A DNA stretch of 64,000 nucleotides from Kribbella voronezhensis (GCF_004365175.1 NZ_SOCE01000002.1:1488001-1552000); one strand, 5' to 3'; numbered from the stretch's first letter, positions 6,570 to 15,723 are shown. Notes: a model not told the origin generated them from the sequence alone. Numbers and translations: made by a program.

Positions 6570-8330
6570 ATGGCGATCACCACCCGCCCGCGAACAGCGG
6601 AAGAGGTCCCGCAATCTCTGCTGCCGAGGCGACAGCGGCGCCGCAAGGGCGAGCTCGTGGTCAAGTGGCTGACCACCACCGACCACAAGCTGATCGGCCA
6701 CCTGTACCTGGTCACCTCGTTCGCCTTCTTCCTGATCGGCGGCGTGATGGCGCTGCTGATCCGCGCCGAGCTGGCCAAGCCGGGGCTGCAGATCGTGAAC
6801 GAAGAGGTCTACAACCAGCTCTTCACCATGCACGGCACGATCATGCTGCTGCTGTTCGCGACGCCGCTGTTCGTCGGCTTCGCGAACGTGATCATGCCGG
6901 TCCAGATCGGCGCGCCCGACGTCGCCTTCCCGCGGCTCAACATGTTCAGCTACTGGTTGTTCCTGTTCGGCGGTCTGATCACGCTGTCCGGGTTCTTCAC
7001 CCCGGGTGGCGCGGCCGACTTCGGCTGGACGGCGTACGCGCCGCTGTCGGGTGGGGATCGTTCGCCGAACATCGGCGGCGATCTGTGGACGATGGGGCTG
7101 TGGATGGCCGGCCTGGGCACGATCCTGGGCGGCGTCAACTTCGTCACCACGATCATCACGATGCGGGCGCCGGGCATGACGATGTTCCGGCTCCCCATCT
7201 TCTGCTGGAACATCCTGGTGACGTCGATCCTCGTGCTGATCGCGTTCCCGATCCTGGCCGGCGCGCTGCTCATGCTCGAAGCCGATCGCCGGCTCGGCGC
7301 GCACGTCTTCGACGCGGCCAACGGCGGAGCCCTGCTCTGGCAGCATCTGTTCTGGTTCTTCGGCCATCCCGAGGTCTACATCATCGCGCTGCCGTTCTTC
7401 GGCATCATCACCGAGATCCTGCCGGTCTTCAGCCGCAAGCCGATCTTCGGGTACGTCGGCCTGATCGCCGCCACCCTCGGCATCGGCGCGTTGTCGATCG
7501 CGGTCTGGGCGCACCACATGTTCGTCACCGGCGCGGTGAACCTGCCGTTCTTCTCGTTCATGACGTTCCTGATCGCGGTCCCGACCGGGGTGAAGTTCTT
7601 CAACTGGATCGGCACGATGTGGGGCGGCCGGGTCTCCTTCGACACGCCGATGCTGTGGTCGATCGGCTTCCTCGTCACCTTCCTGTTCGGCGGATTGACC
7701 GGCGTCATTCTCGCGTCCCCCGCGCTCGACTATCAGGTCTCTGATACGTACTTCGTGGTCGCGCACTTCCACTACGTCGTGTTCGGCACGGTGGTGTTCG
7801 CGATGTTCGCGGGCTTCTACTTCTGGTGGCCCAAGATGACCGGCCGGATGCTGGACGAGAAGCTCGGCAAGCTGCACTTCTGGCTGCTGTTCATCGGCTT
7901 CCACACGACGTTCCTGGTGCAGCACTGGCTCGGCGTCGAGGGGATGCCGCGGCGCATCGCGACGTACGGCGCGCACGACGGCTTCACCACCTTGAACGAC
8001 GTGTCGAGTGTCGGCGCCTTCATTCTCGGCCTTTCGACGTTGCCGTTCCTGTACAACGTCTACAAGTCGCGCAAGACACCGCTGGTCGGTGTCGACGACC
8101 CGTGGGGCTGGGGCCGCTCGCTGGAGTGGGCGACCAGTTCACCGCCACCACGGCACAACTTCCTGCAGTTGCCGCGGATCCGGTCCGAGAGCCCCGCTTT
8201 CGACCTGCACCACCCGGACATCGCGAAGATGGAGTACGCCGACTCCGGCGCACCGCGCGACAACCTGCTCGACGCCGGCGAGGACCAGGGCCGCGCCGAC
8301 CTCCTCGAGGAAAACGACCAGGGCTCCTGA
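6570..8330 (+). CDS. ctaD: aa3-type cytochrome c oxidase subunit I
   Basis: This 586-residue integral membrane protein is the catalytic subunit of the haem-copper oxidase, which reduces O2 to water and pumps protons. All key elements are visible: TMHGTIMLLLFATP (low-spin haem ligand), FFGHPEVYIIALPFFG (CuB His with the cross-linked Tyr), WAHHMFVTG (two CuB His) and VAHFHYVVFGTV (haem ligands). About 12 membrane helices are expected. It starts at the ATG at 6570 behind GAGGAGTGGACG. No ctaC, ctaE or ctaF is adjacent, so it must assemble with subunits encoded elsewhere, perhaps as a second isoform. A short coupled upstream ORF may tune translation. Confidence 0.95.
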   Translation: MAITTRPRTAEEVPQSLLPRRQRRRKGELVVKWLTTTDHKLIGHLYLVTSFAFFLIGGVMALLIRAELAKPGLQIVNEEVYNQLFTMHGTIMLLLFATPLFVGFANVIMPVQIGAPDVAFPRLNMFSYWLFLFGGLITLSGFFTPGGAADFGWTAYAPLSGGDRSPNIGGDLWTMGLWMAGLGTILGGVNFVTTIITMRAPGMTMFRLPIFCWNILVTSILVLIAFPILAGALLMLEADRRLGAHVFDAANGGALLWQHLFWFFGHPEVYIIALPFFGIITEILPVFSRKPIFGYVGLIAATLGIGALSIAVWAHHMFVTGAVNLPFFSFMTFLIAVPTGVKFFNWIGTMWGGRVSFDTPMLWSIGFLVTFLFGGLTGVILASPALDYQVSDTYFVVAHFHYVVFGTVVFAMFAGFYFWWPKMTGRMLDEKLGKLHFWLLFIGFHTTFLVQHWLGVEGMPRRIATYGAHDGFTTLNDVSSVGAFILGLSTLPFLYNVYKSRKTPLVGVDDPWGWGRSLEWATSSPPPRHNFLQLPRIRSESPAFDLHHPDIAKMEYADSGAPRDNLLDAGEDQGRADLLEENDQGS

Positions 8331-8401
8331 CGCCCCGACCCGACTGAAGCCGGCCTGTTCTCAGCCCGCGCCGCGGCCGGACGCGGCGATGCCCTCGGAG
8401 G

Positions 8402-9283
8402 TCAGGGCTGGATGTTCTGCAGATCCTCCAGGAGGCTGGGGTGGACGGGCTTCCAGCCGAGTGCTTCCTGGGTACGGGTGCTGGACGACGGCTGGTCCGC
8501 CGCGAAGATCACCCCGAGAGGCCCGTACGTCTCCTGGGGCACTGCCGAGACCGGAAGCCCTAGCCGCCGGCCGATCACCGCGGCGATGTCACGCACGGCA
8601 TCGCCCTCGTCGGCAACGGCATGCCAGGCAGACCCGGCCGGCGCAGACTCCAGCGCCAACCGGAAGAGCACAGCCGCGTCGAGGGCATGGACGGCCGGCC
8701 AACGCTGGGTCCCGTCACCTGGATAGCCGGAGACACCGGTTCGGCGCGCGATATCCGTCAGCAGACCGGCGAATCCGCCCTTCCCTTCGTTGTGGACCGT
8801 GCGTGGCAGACGCACCGCAGTACTGCGGACGCCGCGGGCCGCCAACTCCAGAACACCCGTGACCGCGCGACCACGTCCGCCGACCGGCCCGTCGGTCGGC
8901 ACTGGGTCCGCCTCAGTGGAGGCGCGGCCCGGCACCCACGGCGTACCGGAAACGGTGACGAACGGCCGGTCGGTGCCGACGAGTTCGTCGCCCAAGGCCG
9001 CGAGGGCGGCACTCTCCTCGGCGACGGACCGCGCGACGCTCTCAGCGCTACTGAAGTCGTGACCGAAGGCCAAGTGGATCACCCCGTCTGCCTGGGCCGC
9101 GCCGGCGCGGAGGGTGTCTAGGTCGCCGAGACTGCCTCGCAGCACCTCGGCGCCGGCCTTTTCGGCAGCGAGTGCGGATGCCTCGGAGCGAGCAAGCGTC
9201 AGCACGGTATGGCCGTTGGCGAGCAGTTCGGCGACGACGGCGGAGCCGATCAGTCCGGTGCCGCCGGTGACAAAGACGCGCAT
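8402..9283 (-). CDS. NAD(P)-dependent atypical SDR / epimerase-like protein
   Basis: This 293-residue Rossmann protein begins MRVFVTGGTGLIGSAVVAEL (TGGxGxxG nucleotide-binding motif). It continues with VIHLAFGHDFSSAESVARSV and a C-terminal substrate region of the extended/atypical SDR type. The canonical YxxxK is not obvious; the expected region reads GVRSTAVRLPRTVHNEG. It is divergent from the TetR gene at 9370, and the two share 86 bp that carry twin palindromes. This strongly suggests it is the repressor's target, probably an oxidoreductase for a reactive small molecule. Confidence 0.8.
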   Translation of the reverse strand: MRVFVTGGTGLIGSAVVAELLANGHTVLTLARSEASALAAEKAGAEVLRGSLGDLDTLRAGAAQADGVIHLAFGHDFSSAESVARSVAEESAALAALGDELVGTDRPFVTVSGTPWVPGRASTEADPVPTDGPVGGRGRAVTGVLELAARGVRSTAVRLPRTVHNEGKGGFAGLLTDIARRTGVSGYPGDGTQRWPAVHALDAAVLFRLALESAPAGSAWHAVADEGDAVRDIAAVIGRRLGLPVSAVPQETYGPLGVIFAADQPSSSTRTQEALGWKPVHPSLLEDLQNIQP

Positions 9284-9299
9284 GAGAACTCTCCTGAAA

Positions 9300-9363
9300 G
9301 TGATGGGACTAGTGTCCTATCACCATAGCAGAGTGATGGGACACTAGTCCCATCACGTAGGAT
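9300..9363. promoter_or_regulatory. twin 24-bp TetR operators and leaderless promoter
   Basis: Site 1 (9300-9323) and site 2 (9333-9356) are both palindromes with arms GTGATGGGAC / GTCCYATCAC and a 4-bp centre. Site 2 is the reverse complement of site 1 with one mismatch, and 9 bp separate them. TAGGAT (9358-9363) lies 6 bp before the tetR ATG. A TATGGT box on the minus strand lies between the sites for the SDR gene. Confidence 0.85.
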
Positions 9364-9369
9364 CGGGCC

Positions 9370-9942
9370 ATGGCACGCTGGGAACCAGGAGCGCGTGAGC
9401 GGCTCGTCGTCGCGGCGGTCGAACTCTTTACCGAGCAGGGGTACGACGCCACGACGGTCGCGCAGATCGCGGAGCGGGCCGGAGTCACCCGAAGCACCTT
9501 CTTCCGGTACTTCCCCGACAAGCGCGAGCTCCTGGTCGCCGGGCAGGACACCCTCAGCCGGCTGTTGACCGAGGGCATCGCCGATGCACCCGTTGGCGCC
9601 AGCCCGCTCGAGGCGGTCGCCGCCGGACTCGAACGCGCGTCGAGCGCGATGGGCGCGATGAACCGCGAACTCGGGCCACGCCTGAAGGCGGCTGTCGCGG
9701 CCAGCGCCGAACTCCAGGAACGGGACGCTCTGAAGAGCGTCGGTCTCGCGGCCGCGATGACCACGGCGCTCGTGGCCCGCGGCGTGCCCGACCCGACCGC
9801 CCAGTTGGCCGGCGAACTGGGCGTCCTCGCCTTCAAGCGAGGCTATGCCCAGTGGTCCGAGTCCGACGCCGACGAAGCCCTCGCGCCGTACGCCGTGGCG
9901 GCCCTCAACGAGCTCCGCAAGGCCACCGCGGCCCTGGGCTGA
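9370..9942 (+). CDS. TetR/AcrR-family repressor
   Basis: This 190-residue regulator has an N-terminal HTH at about residues 10-56 (VVAAVELFTEQGYDATTVAQ, then AERAGVTRSTFFRYFPDKRE). The C-terminal all-helical ligand domain gives no clue to the inducer. The ATG is leaderless, with TAGGAT 6 bp upstream. The two near-identical 24-bp palindromes in the divergent spacer are the obvious binding sites, so it should repress itself and the SDR gene at 8402. A flavin or NADPH substrate, or a reactive aldehyde, would be a typical inducer, but that is inference. Confidence 0.9.
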   Translation: MARWEPGARERLVVAAVELFTEQGYDATTVAQIAERAGVTRSTFFRYFPDKRELLVAGQDTLSRLLTEGIADAPVGASPLEAVAAGLERASSAMGAMNRELGPRLKAAVAASAELQERDALKSVGLAAAMTTALVARGVPDPTAQLAGELGVLAFKRGYAQWSESDADEALAPYAVAALNELRKATAALG

Positions 9943-10119
9943 CCATCGAGGCGCCAGGCCTATCAGATCTCCTCACGCACTGTAATCGGGCGGTCGCTGT
10001 CAAGGCGCACGGACGGTCTGGCTAGACTCGGCCCGCTCGCGCTCGGGCGGGCGCGTTGGGCTTTGCGTGGCAGACTTCCCGATGTTGTCGCCGCGCTCCA
10101 ATATCAGGGGAGATTTGCA

Positions 10120-11022
10120 GTGAGCAAGCGTGTCGAACAGAAGGCCCGGACGCGGGAACGGGTCGCGGCGGAGCTGGCTGCGCAGCAGCGGAGCGAACGC
10201 CGCAGGCGACTGCTGCTGGCCGTCGGAGCCCTCGTTGTCGTGGTCGCCGTCATCGGCGGTCTGGTCGCCATTCGGCTGGCCGGCGGTGAGAAGAAGACCG
10301 CGACCGGACCGTCCGGCGCGGCCGACAGCCAGCTCATGACCGCGCTCACCTCCATCCCCGCCGACACGTTCAACGCAGTCGGCACCGGCTCGGCCCAGGG
10401 CGGCCCGTCGGAGATCACCGCGCCGGCGTTGACCGACGGCGGTAAGCCGAAGGTGCTCTACATCGGTGCCGAGTTCTGCCCGTACTGCGCGGCAGAGCGC
10501 TGGCCGGTCACGGTCGCGCTCGCCCGGTTCGGGACCTTCAGCAATCTCGGCACTACGCACTCCGCAGGCGACGACGTGAGCCCGAACACGCCCACGCTGT
10601 CCTTCCACGGCGCGACCTACACCAGCCAGTACCTGGCGTTCACCGGTGTCGAGACGACCACGAACGAGAAGGTGAACGGTCAGTACGCCCCGCTGGACAC
10701 ACCGACCGCGGCCGACCAGAAGACGTTCGACACCTACAACAAGCCGCCGTACGTGCAGAGCGCGGGCTCGATCCCGTTCATCGACCTCGGTGGGAAGTTC
10801 GTCTCCGCCGGCGCGACGTACAGTCCGGACCTGCTGGCCGGCAAGACCCAGACCGAGATCGCGAACGCGTTGAAGGACTCGTCGAGCCCGATCGCCAAAG
10901 CCATCGACGGCTCTGCCAACCTCTACACGGCCGCGCTCTGCAAGCTGACCAACAACCAGCCCAGCGCGGTCTGCACGAGCGAGGCCGTTACTGCGGCGGC
11001 CGGCAAGCTCGGGAAGAGCTGA
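10120..11022 (+). CDS. DUF929 membrane-anchored thioredoxin-like protein
   Basis: This 300-residue protein has a basic cytoplasmic N-terminus, one membrane helix (LLLAVGALVVVVAVIGGLVA) and an extracytoplasmic DUF929 domain. That domain carries a CxxC at Cys120-Pro-Tyr-Cys123 in IGAEFCPYCAAERW, a thioredoxin-fold active site. Two more cysteines lie near the C-terminus (ALCKLTNNQPSAVC). The GTG start is chosen for its GGGGAG 7 bp upstream. It is followed 2 bp later by a VKOR gene, so the pair probably forms a disulfide-forming system for exported proteins, with this protein as the DsbA-like partner. Confidence 0.8.
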   Translation: MSKRVEQKARTRERVAAELAAQQRSERRRRLLLAVGALVVVVAVIGGLVAIRLAGGEKKTATGPSGAADSQLMTALTSIPADTFNAVGTGSAQGGPSEITAPALTDGGKPKVLYIGAEFCPYCAAERWPVTVALARFGTFSNLGTTHSAGDDVSPNTPTLSFHGATYTSQYLAFTGVETTTNEKVNGQYAPLDTPTAADQKTFDTYNKPPYVQSAGSIPFIDLGGKFVSAGATYSPDLLAGKTQTEIANALKDSSSPIAKAIDGSANLYTAALCKLTNNQPSAVCTSEAVTAAAGKLGKS

Positions 11023-11024
11023 GC

Positions 11025-11504
11025 ATGAGCGGGGCCGCACCCACCCAGCAGCGCTCGCAGCAAGCGTCTCCACTGGGCTGGCTACCGTGGGCCACGTTGG
11101 TCGTGTCGATCGCAGGCCTGGCCGTAGCGGCGTACCTGACGTACGAGCACTTCACTGCCGGTACGACGCTCGCCTGCCCGAACACCGGCGTCGTCAACTG
11201 CGCCAAGGTCACCAGCAGTCAGTACTCGAAGCTTGCCGGGATACCGGTCGCGCTGCTGGGTCTCGGCTTCTTCGCGGCGATGACCGTGTTGTCACTGCCG
11301 CCGTTCTGGCGGACGGCGTCGCCCTGGCCCAGCCGCGCGCGGCTGGCGGCAGTCATCGTCGGCGTGGTCTTCGTCTGCTACCTGATCTGGGCCGAGCTCT
11401 TCCAGATCAACGCCATCTGCCTGTGGTGCACCGTGGTCCACGCTCTGACCATCATCCTGTTCGGTCTCGTCGTCATCCGGCTGGCACTCCCACCCCTCGA
11501 CTGA
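11025..11504 (+). CDS. vitamin K epoxide reductase (VKOR) family protein
   Basis: This 159-residue polytopic protein has four to five membrane helices. The loop cysteines are Cys51 and Cys59 (LACPNTGVVNCAKV), and the membrane active site is Cys132-Leu-Trp-Cys135 (ICLWCTVVHA). This is the bacterial VKOR arrangement that reoxidises a periplasmic thiol oxidase and passes electrons to menaquinone. It starts 2 bp after the DUF929 stop, so it is co-transcribed and functionally paired with it. Together they replace DsbA/DsbB. Confidence 0.88.
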   Translation: MSGAAPTQQRSQQASPLGWLPWATLVVSIAGLAVAAYLTYEHFTAGTTLACPNTGVVNCAKVTSSQYSKLAGIPVALLGLGFFAAMTVLSLPPFWRTASPWPSRARLAAVIVGVVFVCYLIWAELFQINAICLWCTVVHALTIILFGLVVIRLALPPLD

Positions 11505-11511
11505 CGGCCGA

Positions 11512-12171
11512 TCAGGACCTCTTCCGCACGAGGCGCAGCGCAGTACGGCGTACGTCGGGCGCCAGGTCTTCGCCTGAGTCGAGGAGCCTTCGCGCGTGCT
11601 CCGGGTTCCGTCGTCCCACCCAGTTCGCGACTGTGACTTCGTGGGTGGGGCGGTGTTCGATGGTCACGAGGTCTCCGGCAGCCACGCTTCCGGTGGTCAG
11701 GACAGCCAGGTAGGCGCCGACCCGCCGGCTCGCGGAGAACTCTTTGTGGAACGCGGGTATCCCCATCCGCAGCGACAGGTTGTCACACGGTGACCGCGGC
11801 ATCCGTACCTCGACGACGACGTCCGCACCGAGCCGCCATCGCTCCCCCAGCAACGCATGCGTGCAATCGATGCCCTCGGTGGTCAGGTTCTCACCGAACA
11901 AGCCAGGAGGGATGTCCCTGTCCAGTCTCTTCGCCCACCAGGCAGCGTCTTCCGTCGCGTAGGCGTAGAGGGCCTTGTCCGGCCCTCCGTGGTAGCGACG
12001 GTCGCACTGCGTGTCGCCGGAGAGGCCGAGCGTTCCCACCTCGATCCGTCCGGTCGCCGGCCGCTTGTCGATAGCGGTCTGCCGGCCGGCGCCCGGACGA
12101 ATCTCATGAACGACGTTCACGGCGTACAGCCGTCCCTGGTCACCTTTCCCCATGCTTCCAGGGTGCACCAT
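11512..12171 (-). CDS. MOSC-domain protein (YiiM-like)
   Basis: This 219-residue soluble protein has the MOSC sulfur-carrier domain: GLSGDTQCDRRYHGGPDKAL, FGENLTTEGID and the conserved cysteine in MPRSPCDNLSLRMG. MOSC proteins bind molybdenum cofactor or carry sulfur. YiiM-type members reduce N-hydroxylated purines. A shorter start at 12153 (MGKGDQGRLY) is equally possible, because neither has a strong ribosome site. It is convergent with VKOR, with only 7 bp between stops. Confidence 0.85.
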   Translation of the reverse strand: MVHPGSMGKGDQGRLYAVNVVHEIRPGAGRQTAIDKRPATGRIEVGTLGLSGDTQCDRRYHGGPDKALYAYATEDAAWWAKRLDRDIPPGLFGENLTTEGIDCTHALLGERWRLGADVVVEVRMPRSPCDNLSLRMGIPAFHKEFSASRRVGAYLAVLTTGSVAAGDLVTIEHRPTHEVTVANWVGRRNPEHARRLLDSGEDLAPDVRRTALRLVRKRS

Positions 12172-12224
12172 CGCCTTGGCATCGGACTTGATCGTTCTTG
12201 CTGTTCAGCTCCGCCTGCTCGGCC

Positions 12225-13562
12225 TCACGGCCGGACGTTGTGGTTCTGGCTGAAGAGATTGGCCGGGTCGTACTGGTGCTTGACGGTGACGAGGCGTTCG
12301 TAGGTCGCCGTCGGATAGACCGCCGCGGTGTCCTCGTCGTCCGCCGAGCTCAGGAAGTTCGCGTAGGCGCCGGTGGCGTGCGGAGCGAGTCTGCTCCAGA
12401 CCCCGTCCAGGCCCGGGCGGGCGGCCGCGATCGCCGGGGGCGGCCCGATCACCGTGGTCGCGAACATCAGCTCTGCCTGGCGATGCGCGTACGCCGTCGC
12501 GTCGGCGGCGACCCGGGCCACCGCTCCCCCGACGCTTCGGACGGCGATGATCGGGGACCGCTCGGACGCGCCGGTCTCGGCGAGGATTCGCAGGACGTCC
12601 GGGACGGCATCCTTGTCGGCGAAGGCGCTGCGGGTGACGACCTCGATACCGGGCGGCGGGGCCATGCCCGCCTCGAGGGTTTCCGCGACCGGCTTGAGCG
12701 CGACGTCGTCGGCGATCACCGTGCCGAGGCGGCGGATCGGGTCGAGCGCCTGGGCCGCGAGGTCCGGGTCGTCGCCGTCGAAGACGACCAGGATCTCGAC
12801 CGGCGCGTCGGGTCCGCCGGTGAAGGGGTTGGCAAACGTCACGGTCGAGGTGAGGTCTTCGGTCGCGGTGCGCAGATAGTCGGCCCAGCCTTGGAGGACC
12901 GTGGCCAACTCAGTTGCGGGGAAGGCGATCTTCCCGTGGAAGACGTCCGTCGTCGGGTGCGCCACGAGGTCGAAGGCGGTGACGATCCCGAAGTTCCCCC
13001 CGCCGCCGCGCAGCGCCCAGAAGAGGTCCGCGTTCTCCTCCTCACTCGCTCGCACGACCGATCCGTCGGCAGTGACCACCTCGGCCGCGACCAGGTTGTC
13101 CAGGGTCAGACCGTACTTCCTGACCTTCCACCCGATGCCGCCACTCAGGGTCAGGCCGCCGACACCGACGCTCTTGGTGTCACCCGAGGAGATCGACAGG
13201 CCGTGGGCGCTCAGCACGTTCGCCACGTGCCCCCAGGTGGCTCCGCCGCCGATCCGTACGACGTGGCGCTCCTTGTCGACGACCTCCACGGTCGCGAGAC
13301 CGCCGAGGTCGATCACCACGCCGCCGGCGTTGGTCCCGAAGCCCGCGAAGGCATGACCGCCGCCCCGGACCGACAACACGAGCCCGGACCCGGCCGCGTA
13401 GCGAACACCTGCCTGTACGCCGGCGACGCTCGCGGGCCGCAGGACCACCGCCGGGCTACCGGCCGTGAGCACCGAACGACTAGCTGCTTCGTACTCCGCT
13501 GCGCCCGGTTCGATGAGGTCCCCGTCGAAGCCGCGGCGGAGGGTTTCAAGCGATGAGCTCAT
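12225..13562 (-). CDS. FAD-binding oxidoreductase, BBE type
   Basis: This 445-residue flavoenzyme has an FAD-binding PCMH domain and a C-terminal berberine-bridge domain. SVRGGGHAFAGFG supplies the His that normally links covalently to the flavin. The second, cysteinyl link is missing, since the expected Cys position reads SGDTKSVGVGGLTLSGG (Thr). It ends with the usual HQYDPANLFSQNHNVRP. Such enzymes oxidise sugars, alcohols or secondary metabolites with O2. The ATG at 13562 follows GGAAGGA. The frame stays open upstream, but that part has no support. Confidence 0.88.
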   Translation of the reverse strand: MSSSLETLRRGFDGDLIEPGAAEYEAASRSVLTAGSPAVVLRPASVAGVQAGVRYAAGSGLVLSVRGGGHAFAGFGTNAGGVVIDLGGLATVEVVDKERHVVRIGGGATWGHVANVLSAHGLSISSGDTKSVGVGGLTLSGGIGWKVRKYGLTLDNLVAAEVVTADGSVVRASEEENADLFWALRGGGGNFGIVTAFDLVAHPTTDVFHGKIAFPATELATVLQGWADYLRTATEDLTSTVTFANPFTGGPDAPVEILVVFDGDDPDLAAQALDPIRRLGTVIADDVALKPVAETLEAGMAPPPGIEVVTRSAFADKDAVPDVLRILAETGASERSPIIAVRSVGGAVARVAADATAYAHRQAELMFATTVIGPPPAIAAARPGLDGVWSRLAPHATGAYANFLSSADDEDTAAVYPTATYERLVTVKHQYDPANLFSQNHNVRP

Positions 13563-13676
13563 GACATTCCTTCCACACGATGCTGAATGCCTACCCGACG
13601 AGGCAGCCCGATCTTTTGTGAGGTCGCCCGCTGTGAACCGGGCCACCGGGCCGGCTGACGATCGGGGAGGCGGGCG

Positions 13677-15695
13677 GTGTCCGGTGTGGACCGGGGGCTC
13701 GTGCATCCTTTGTCGGTGACAAAGTCTGATGAACTCGTTGTGCCCGCCACGATCGACGGACCCGGCAAGGACTCGGCGACCCCGCGGGGCGTCGCCGGAT
13801 GGTTGCTCCGTCACCGCGTCCAGCCGGTGGGGCCGGAGGCCGGTGAGGACCACGCTGCGCCGCAGGCGTGGTGGAAGGTGATGTGCCTGACCGGCGTCGA
13901 CTACTTCTCGACCCTGTCCTACCTGCCCGGTATCGCCGCACTCGCCGCCGGCGCACTGTCACCGCTGGCAACCCTGCTGATCGTCGCGCTGACCCTGCTC
14001 GGGATGCTGCCGATGTACCGCCGGGTCGCCAAGGAGAGCCCGCACGGCCAGGGGTCGATCGCGATGCTGGAGAACCTGCTGCCGTTCTGGCGGGGCAAGA
14101 TCTTCGTCCTCGTGCTGCTCGGGTTCGTCGCGACCTCCTGGATCATCACCATCACGCTGTCCTCGGCCGACGCGACCGTGCACCTGATCGAGAACCCCTA
14201 CAGCCCCGGTTTCCTGCAGGGCCAGGAGGTCGCGGTGACCGTCGTGTTGCTGTTGGTCCTCGGCGGCGTGTTCCTGCTCGGCTTCAGCGAAGCGGTCGGC
14301 GTCGCGATCCCCCTCGTGGGCATCTTCCTGGTCCTCAACGCCGCGATCGTGGTCGTCGGCCTGTACGACGTCGTCACCACCGGCGGCGCGTTCTCACACT
14401 GGGTCGACGCCCTCACCGAGGGCCGGAACGGCTTCGGTGGTGTCATCGGTCCGGCCGTCGTGGCGTTTCCTCTTCTCGTGCTGGGCCTTTCCGGCTTCGA
14501 GACCGGCGTCAGCATGATGCCGCTGGTCGCCGCCGACGGCGAGGACGCCGAGGAGCGGCTGGCCAGCCGGGTCCGCAACACCAGGAAGCTGCTGACGGTC
14601 GCGGCCCTGATCATGAGTGTCTATCTGCTCGCGACCAGCTTCATCACCACCGTGCTCATCCCCGCGAAGGAGTTCGAGCCGGGCGGTGCCGCGAGCGGTC
14701 GCGCGCTGGCGTACCTGGCGCACGAGAAGCTCGGCGAAGGCTTCGGCACCGTCTACGACCTCAGCAGCGTTCTGATCCTGTGGTTCGCCGGCGCATCGGC
14801 GATGGCAGGCCTGATCAACATCGTCCCGCGCTACCTTCCGGCGTACGGGATGGCGCCCGAGTGGGGGCGCGCGGTGCGCCCGGTGGTGCTGGTCTACACC
14901 GCTATCAGTATTGCCATCACGATCGCCTTCGGTGCCGATGTCGACGCCCAGGCGGGCGCCTACGCCACCGGGATCCTGGTGATGATGGTGTCCGGTGCCG
15001 TCGCCGTCACCGTCTCTGCCGGACGTCGGCGGCAGCGGCGCCAGACGATCGCGTTCAGCGTGCTCACGCTCGTCCTGCTCTACGCGCTGGTCGAGAACAT
15101 TCGCGAGAAGCCGGACGGCATCGCGATCTCCGGTCTCTTCATCGCCGGCATCATCGTCGTCTCGCTGATCTCCCGGGTCTCCCGGACGACGGAACTGCGG
15201 GCTGACCGGATCGAGTTCGACGACGCCGCGCGCCGCTTCCTGACCGACTCGATCCGCGCCGACGGCATCCTCAACCTGATCGCCAACCAGCGACAGGCCG
15301 GCGACGCGGCGGAGTACGCCGCGAAGGAGGCCGACGTCCGCGCGACGGACCCGGTACCGCGGCGGACGGACATCCTGTTCCTCGAGATCGACGTCGTCGA
15401 CCCGTCCACCTTCTCCGACGTCCTCCGGGTGCACGGCGTCGAGATCGACGGGCATCGCGTACTACGGGCCGACAGCCCCGCGGTGCCCAACGCGATCGCG
15501 GCGATCCTGCTCGCCTTGCGCGACACCACCGGCGTCCTGCCGCACTGTCACTTCGAGTGGTCGGAGGGGAATCCGCTCCACCACCTGCTGCGCTATCTGA
15601 TCCTGGGTCGCGGCGACACGGCCCCCGTCGTACGGGAGATCATCCGCCAGCACGAGTCGGATCCCGCCCAGCGGCCGGGGATCCACGTCGGCTGA
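13677..15695 (+). CDS. APC-superfamily permease with C-terminal soluble domain
   Basis: This 672-residue transporter has about 12 membrane helices from residue 65 to 505. It opens with the APC-like GVDYFSTLSYLPGIAALAAG and has the central LLVLGLSGFETGVSMM. A soluble C-terminal region of about 165 residues follows (RADRIEFDDAARRFLTDSIR onward), which probably regulates transport. Substrate is likely an amino acid or related cation, but this is not resolvable. The GTG at 13677 is preferred because GGAGG sits 6 bp upstream. The gene ends in a strong hairpin. Confidence 0.85.
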   Translation: MSGVDRGLVHPLSVTKSDELVVPATIDGPGKDSATPRGVAGWLLRHRVQPVGPEAGEDHAAPQAWWKVMCLTGVDYFSTLSYLPGIAALAAGALSPLATLLIVALTLLGMLPMYRRVAKESPHGQGSIAMLENLLPFWRGKIFVLVLLGFVATSWIITITLSSADATVHLIENPYSPGFLQGQEVAVTVVLLLVLGGVFLLGFSEAVGVAIPLVGIFLVLNAAIVVVGLYDVVTTGGAFSHWVDALTEGRNGFGGVIGPAVVAFPLLVLGLSGFETGVSMMPLVAADGEDAEERLASRVRNTRKLLTVAALIMSVYLLATSFITTVLIPAKEFEPGGAASGRALAYLAHEKLGEGFGTVYDLSSVLILWFAGASAMAGLINIVPRYLPAYGMAPEWGRAVRPVVLVYTAISIAITIAFGADVDAQAGAYATGILVMMVSGAVAVTVSAGRRRQRRQTIAFSVLTLVLLYALVENIREKPDGIAISGLFIAGIIVVSLISRVSRTTELRADRIEFDDAARRFLTDSIRADGILNLIANQRQAGDAAEYAAKEADVRATDPVPRRTDILFLEIDVVDPSTFSDVLRVHGVEIDGHRVLRADSPAVPNAIAAILLALRDTTGVLPHCHFEWSEGNPLHHLLRYLILGRGDTAPVVREIIRQHESDPAQRPGIHVG

Positions 15696-15700
15696 GCTTC

Positions 15701-15723
15701 GGGGAGGGCCGGTGGTCCTCCCC
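15701..15723 (+). terminator. terminator hairpin after the APC permease
   Basis: GGGGAGGGCC / GGTCCTCCCC forms a 10-bp stem with one G-U pair and a 3-nt loop, 5 bp after the stop. An AT-rich stretch (AAACTTATGCAAATTTT) follows. Confidence 0.8.

Noticed and set aside
6384..7976. 530-codon minus-strand frame over ctaD
   Set aside because: Low-complexity Arg/Asp/Glu/Gln translation with no domain, antisense to a clear ctaD.
12225..13853. Longer form of the BBE flavoprotein starting at 13853
   Set aside because: The extra residues are Pro/Arg-rich and overlap the divergent permease. A strong GGAAGGA site marks the start at 13562.
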